A stretch of DNA of 64,000 nucleotides from Streptomyces sp. NBC_00464 (GTDB lineage: Bacteria; Actinomycetota; Actinomycetes; Streptomycetales; Streptomycetaceae). Below, piece by piece: positions 62,153 through 64,000 of the stretch (the stretch's first letter is position 1; each line of letters opens with the position of its first letter). Where the stretch lies: the NCBI RefSeq assembly GCF_036013915.1, contig NZ_CP107899.1, forward strand, positions 8,150,001 to 8,214,000, given 5' to 3'. Position numbers and translations under genes: made by a program. The notes under the pieces were generated by a model. The model ran no database searches and was not told where the DNA came from. It saw nothing but the letters and a program-made list of their open reading frames with translations.

Positions 62153-64000
62153 ATGCCGGACAACAGTCTGGACCGACGGAAGATACTGACGGGCGGTGTC
62201 GCCGCAGCTCTCGCGGTCGGTGTCGCCGGCCCGGCGTCAGCCGCGAGCGGCGCGCCGCTCGCCGCGGACGACACCGCCCCGCTGTGCGCCGCCGTCCTGG
62301 AGTACGAAGACCCCTGGACCAAGGCCCTGGGCCTGGCCGAACTGCTGCGGACCGCGGGCTTCGAGGTGGTGCCGCTCGACCTCACGCTGGCAGCCGACGA
62401 GCAGCCTCAGCGGGTCGACCTGATCGCGTTCGGCACCTTCACGAACAACAGCGACGACTACCTCGACTACGTCGCCGACCAGGCCGATTCCCTTCGCCGG
62501 TTCGTGGCCGACCGAGGTGTCGTGCTGGACCTGGCGCAGTCCGACCAGTACGGCGCCGCAGTCGCCTATCTGCCGAGCGGTGTGTCGGCCGTGCGGACCG
62601 ACGCCGACTACGACACGATCCACCCGGTCGACGCCGGCCACCCGCTCGTCAAGGGGCTGCGCGTCAGCAACGGCCGGCTGTTCACCGGCCGGAACGCCAG
62701 TCCGCGGGTGAGCTACGAGACGGTGCAGCGGTGGAGTTCCATGCGGGTCCTGATGGCCTGCTCCGCCTCCGGGTTCCCGCCCGCGCTGCTGGAGGGCCGG
62801 TTCGGGGCCGGCCGGTTCCTCGTCACCAGTCTGACCGTTGACAAGATCCGCAACAGTGCGGGCGTTGTGGTGCAGCCGGCCGATGCGGTGGCGGACAGCG
62901 AGGCGTTCTTCACCGCGCTGGCCGGCTATGTCGCGTCGGTGCGCAGCGGGACGGCGCCCGCCGTGGTGCCGACGCCGATGCCGCCCGAGCAGCCGGTCGG
63001 GCCGATGGTCGGCCACACCGAACCCGGCAACGCCCGGATCTGGGCCCGCCCCGGTCTGGACCCCTCGCTCTACTCCCGCTGGACCTGCGCCTACCGGGAA
63101 CTGGACGGGAAGGGGAACAAGGCCTGGCGCACCGTCACCACGGCCGTCGAACCCGGCAACGACAACACGCTCATCGCCCAACTGCGGGGACTTGCCCCCG
63201 ATACGGCGTACGAGTTCACCCTCACCCCGGTCAGGGAAGCGGCGGGCTTCACGCCGATGACCGGCTCCTTCACCACCTCGCCCGACCCGGACAGGCCCTC
63301 CGTGGTCACCATGGGGATGGGCTCGTGCGGCCCGTCGGTCCCCGACCATGTATGGACGGCGATCATGGACGAGGGCTGCGACAGCTTCGTCATGCTGGGC
63401 GACACGCCGTATGTCGACAGCTCCGACCTGGAGGTGGCCCGCCGGAAGCACCGCACGTTCCTGGTGCAGCCGGAGATCTCCCGGCTGGTCTCCTCGATGC
63501 CGGTCTGGGCCACCTGGGACGACCACGACTTCGGCGGCAACGACTTCCACGGCGACTACAAGAGCAAACGCCAGAACCGCACCGCCTTCGTCAACTACCG
63601 CGCCAACCCCAGCTTCGGGCAGAGCGCGGACGGGAAGATCCTCAAGCAGCGCACGGACGGCGAGGGTGTCTATACATCCTTCCGGCGGGGACCGATCGAG
63701 GTCTTCCTGCTGGACCCGCGCTGGTTCAGCCGTACCGCACCGAGCTGGGCCGACAGCACCCAGGTGACCTGCCTGGGCACGGTGCAGTGGGACTGGCTCC
63801 GCAAGGAGCTGAGCCGGAGCACGGCCCCGTTCAAGGCCATCGCCACCGGCATGATCTGGGACGACAAGCAGAACGCGGAGAAGGACGACTGGGCCACCTA
63901 CTCCTACGAGCGGGACGCGATCTACGACTTCATCGCCGCGGAGAAGATCCCGGGCTGCTTCCTGATCGGCGGAGACATCCACGTCTCCCGTGCCCTGAGC
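62153..64000 (+). CDS. Tat-exported PhoD-like alkaline phosphatase (3' end outside window)
   Basis: The first 616 codons are visible and the frame is open at the right edge. AAGGAG precedes the ATG. The Tat motif DRRKILTGG and an AGPASA cleavage region are followed by an extra domain (about residues 40-270, AVLEYEDPWTKALGLAELLRT to FFTALAGYV) that looks like a ThuA/glutamine-amidotransferase-type flavodoxin fold. Next come a fibronectin-like strand domain (GPMVGHTEPGNARIWARPG) and the PhoD metallophosphoesterase core: MLGDTPYVDSS (GDxxY metal motif), VWATWDDHDFGGND, and GGDIHVSRALS at the edge. It would hydrolyse phosphomono- or diesters outside the cell. The N-terminal domain is unusual for PhoD. 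Confidence 0.85.
   Translation, partial: MPDNSLDRRKILTGGVAAALAVGVAGPASAASGAPLAADDTAPLCAAVLEYEDPWTKALGLAELLRTAGFEVVPLDLTLAADEQPQRVDLIAFGTFTNNSDDYLDYVADQADSLRRFVADRGVVLDLAQSDQYGAAVAYLPSGVSAVRTDADYDTIHPVDAGHPLVKGLRVSNGRLFTGRNASPRVSYETVQRWSSMRVLMACSASGFPPALLEGRFGAGRFLVTSLTVDKIRNSAGVVVQPADAVADSEAFFTALAGYVASVRSGTAPAVVPTPMPPEQPVGPMVGHTEPGNARIWARPGLDPSLYSRWTCAYRELDGKGNKAWRTVTTAVEPGNDNTLIAQLRGLAPDTAYEFTLTPVREAAGFTPMTGSFTTSPDPDRPSVVTMGMGSCGPSVPDHVWTAIMDEGCDSFVMLGDTPYVDSSDLEVARRKHRTFLVQPEISRLVSSMPVWATWDDHDFGGNDFHGDYKSKRQNRTAFVNYRANPSFGQSADGKILKQRTDGEGVYTSFRRGPIEVFLLDPRWFSRTAPSWADSTQVTCLGTVQWDWLRKELSRSTAPFKAIATGMIWDDKQNAEKDDWATYSYERDAIYDFIAAEKIPGCFLIGGDIHVSRALS

Overview
The window reads as chromosome from a high-GC Gram-positive actinomycete, very probably Streptomyces. 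Support comes from the strong G/C bias at third codon positions, frequent GTG starts, translationally coupled ATGA/GTGA junctions, twin-arginine (Tat) signal peptides, lipoprotein sugar-binding proteins, and CBM13 (ricin B-type) modules on secreted glycosidases. No tRNA, rRNA, CRISPR array or intact insertion sequence was seen. The assignment rests on reading motifs by eye, not on database searches.

Layout. (1) 1-14,003 is mostly general metabolism: the C-terminal part of a catalase, a membrane glutaredoxin, a HEAT-repeat/MerR-HEAT operon with a 19-bp-spacer promoter, a sirtuin, a Tat-exported GH2 beta-galactosidase with a LacA-type acetyltransferase, a TetR/enoyl-CoA isomerase pair, a TPR protein, a K+ channel and a DEAD-box helicase with a perfect 12-bp hairpin in its leader. 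(2) 14,059-22,914 is a tightly coupled operon divergent from a ROK repressor: D-2-hydroxyacid dehydrogenase, cytoplasmic sulfatase, sugar ABC importer (lipoprotein plus two permeases), Gfo/Idh/MocA oxidoreductase and a formylglycine-generating enzyme (FGE). It looks like a self-contained system for importing and desulfating a sulfated sugar. (3) 23,035-44,411 is a plant arabinogalactan (type II) utilisation island. It holds an AraFGH-like importer, a CUT1-type oligosaccharide importer, a LacI repressor, GH43-CBM13 exo-beta-1,3-galactanase-like and GH30-CBM13 endo-beta-1,6-galactanase-like enzymes, an intracellular GH35, a secreted GH110 and a secreted CBM13-GH35. Operator-like palindromes of the TGTTTACGTAAACA type lie upstream of the transporter, the lacI gene, the GH43, the GH35 and (weakly) the GH110. 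(4) 45,048-50,195 is a catabolic operon (IlvD/Edd sugar-acid dehydratase, DapA-family aldolase/dehydratase, PfkB 2-keto-3-deoxy sugar kinase, KDPG/KDPGal-type aldolase, FCD GntR regulator), divergent from a second AraFGH-like importer (50,516-54,299). (5) 54,426-59,892 is a GntR-controlled group: a 1,240-residue Tat-exported GH2 enzyme, the FCD GntR and an SDR sugar dehydrogenase, with a shared operator-like palindrome. (6) 59,924-64,000 holds a HutC-type GntR, a zinc dehydrogenase and the first 616 codons of a Tat-exported PhoD-like phosphatase.

How it fits together (inference). Extracellular galactanases and galactosidases would trim arabinogalactan side chains and backbone; the CUT1 importer would take up galacto-oligosaccharides for the cytosolic GH35; the AraFGH-like importers would bring in monosaccharides (arabinose or galactose). 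The SDR, IlvD/Edd dehydratase, PfkB kinase and KDPGal aldolase together match the oxidative De Ley-Doudoroff route to pyruvate and glyceraldehyde-3-phosphate. The two AraFGH-like gene sets are near-copies in inverted orientation about 25 kb apart and flank the island. Remnants of an FtsX-type permease, a CBM13 domain and an MFS transporter mark past decay.
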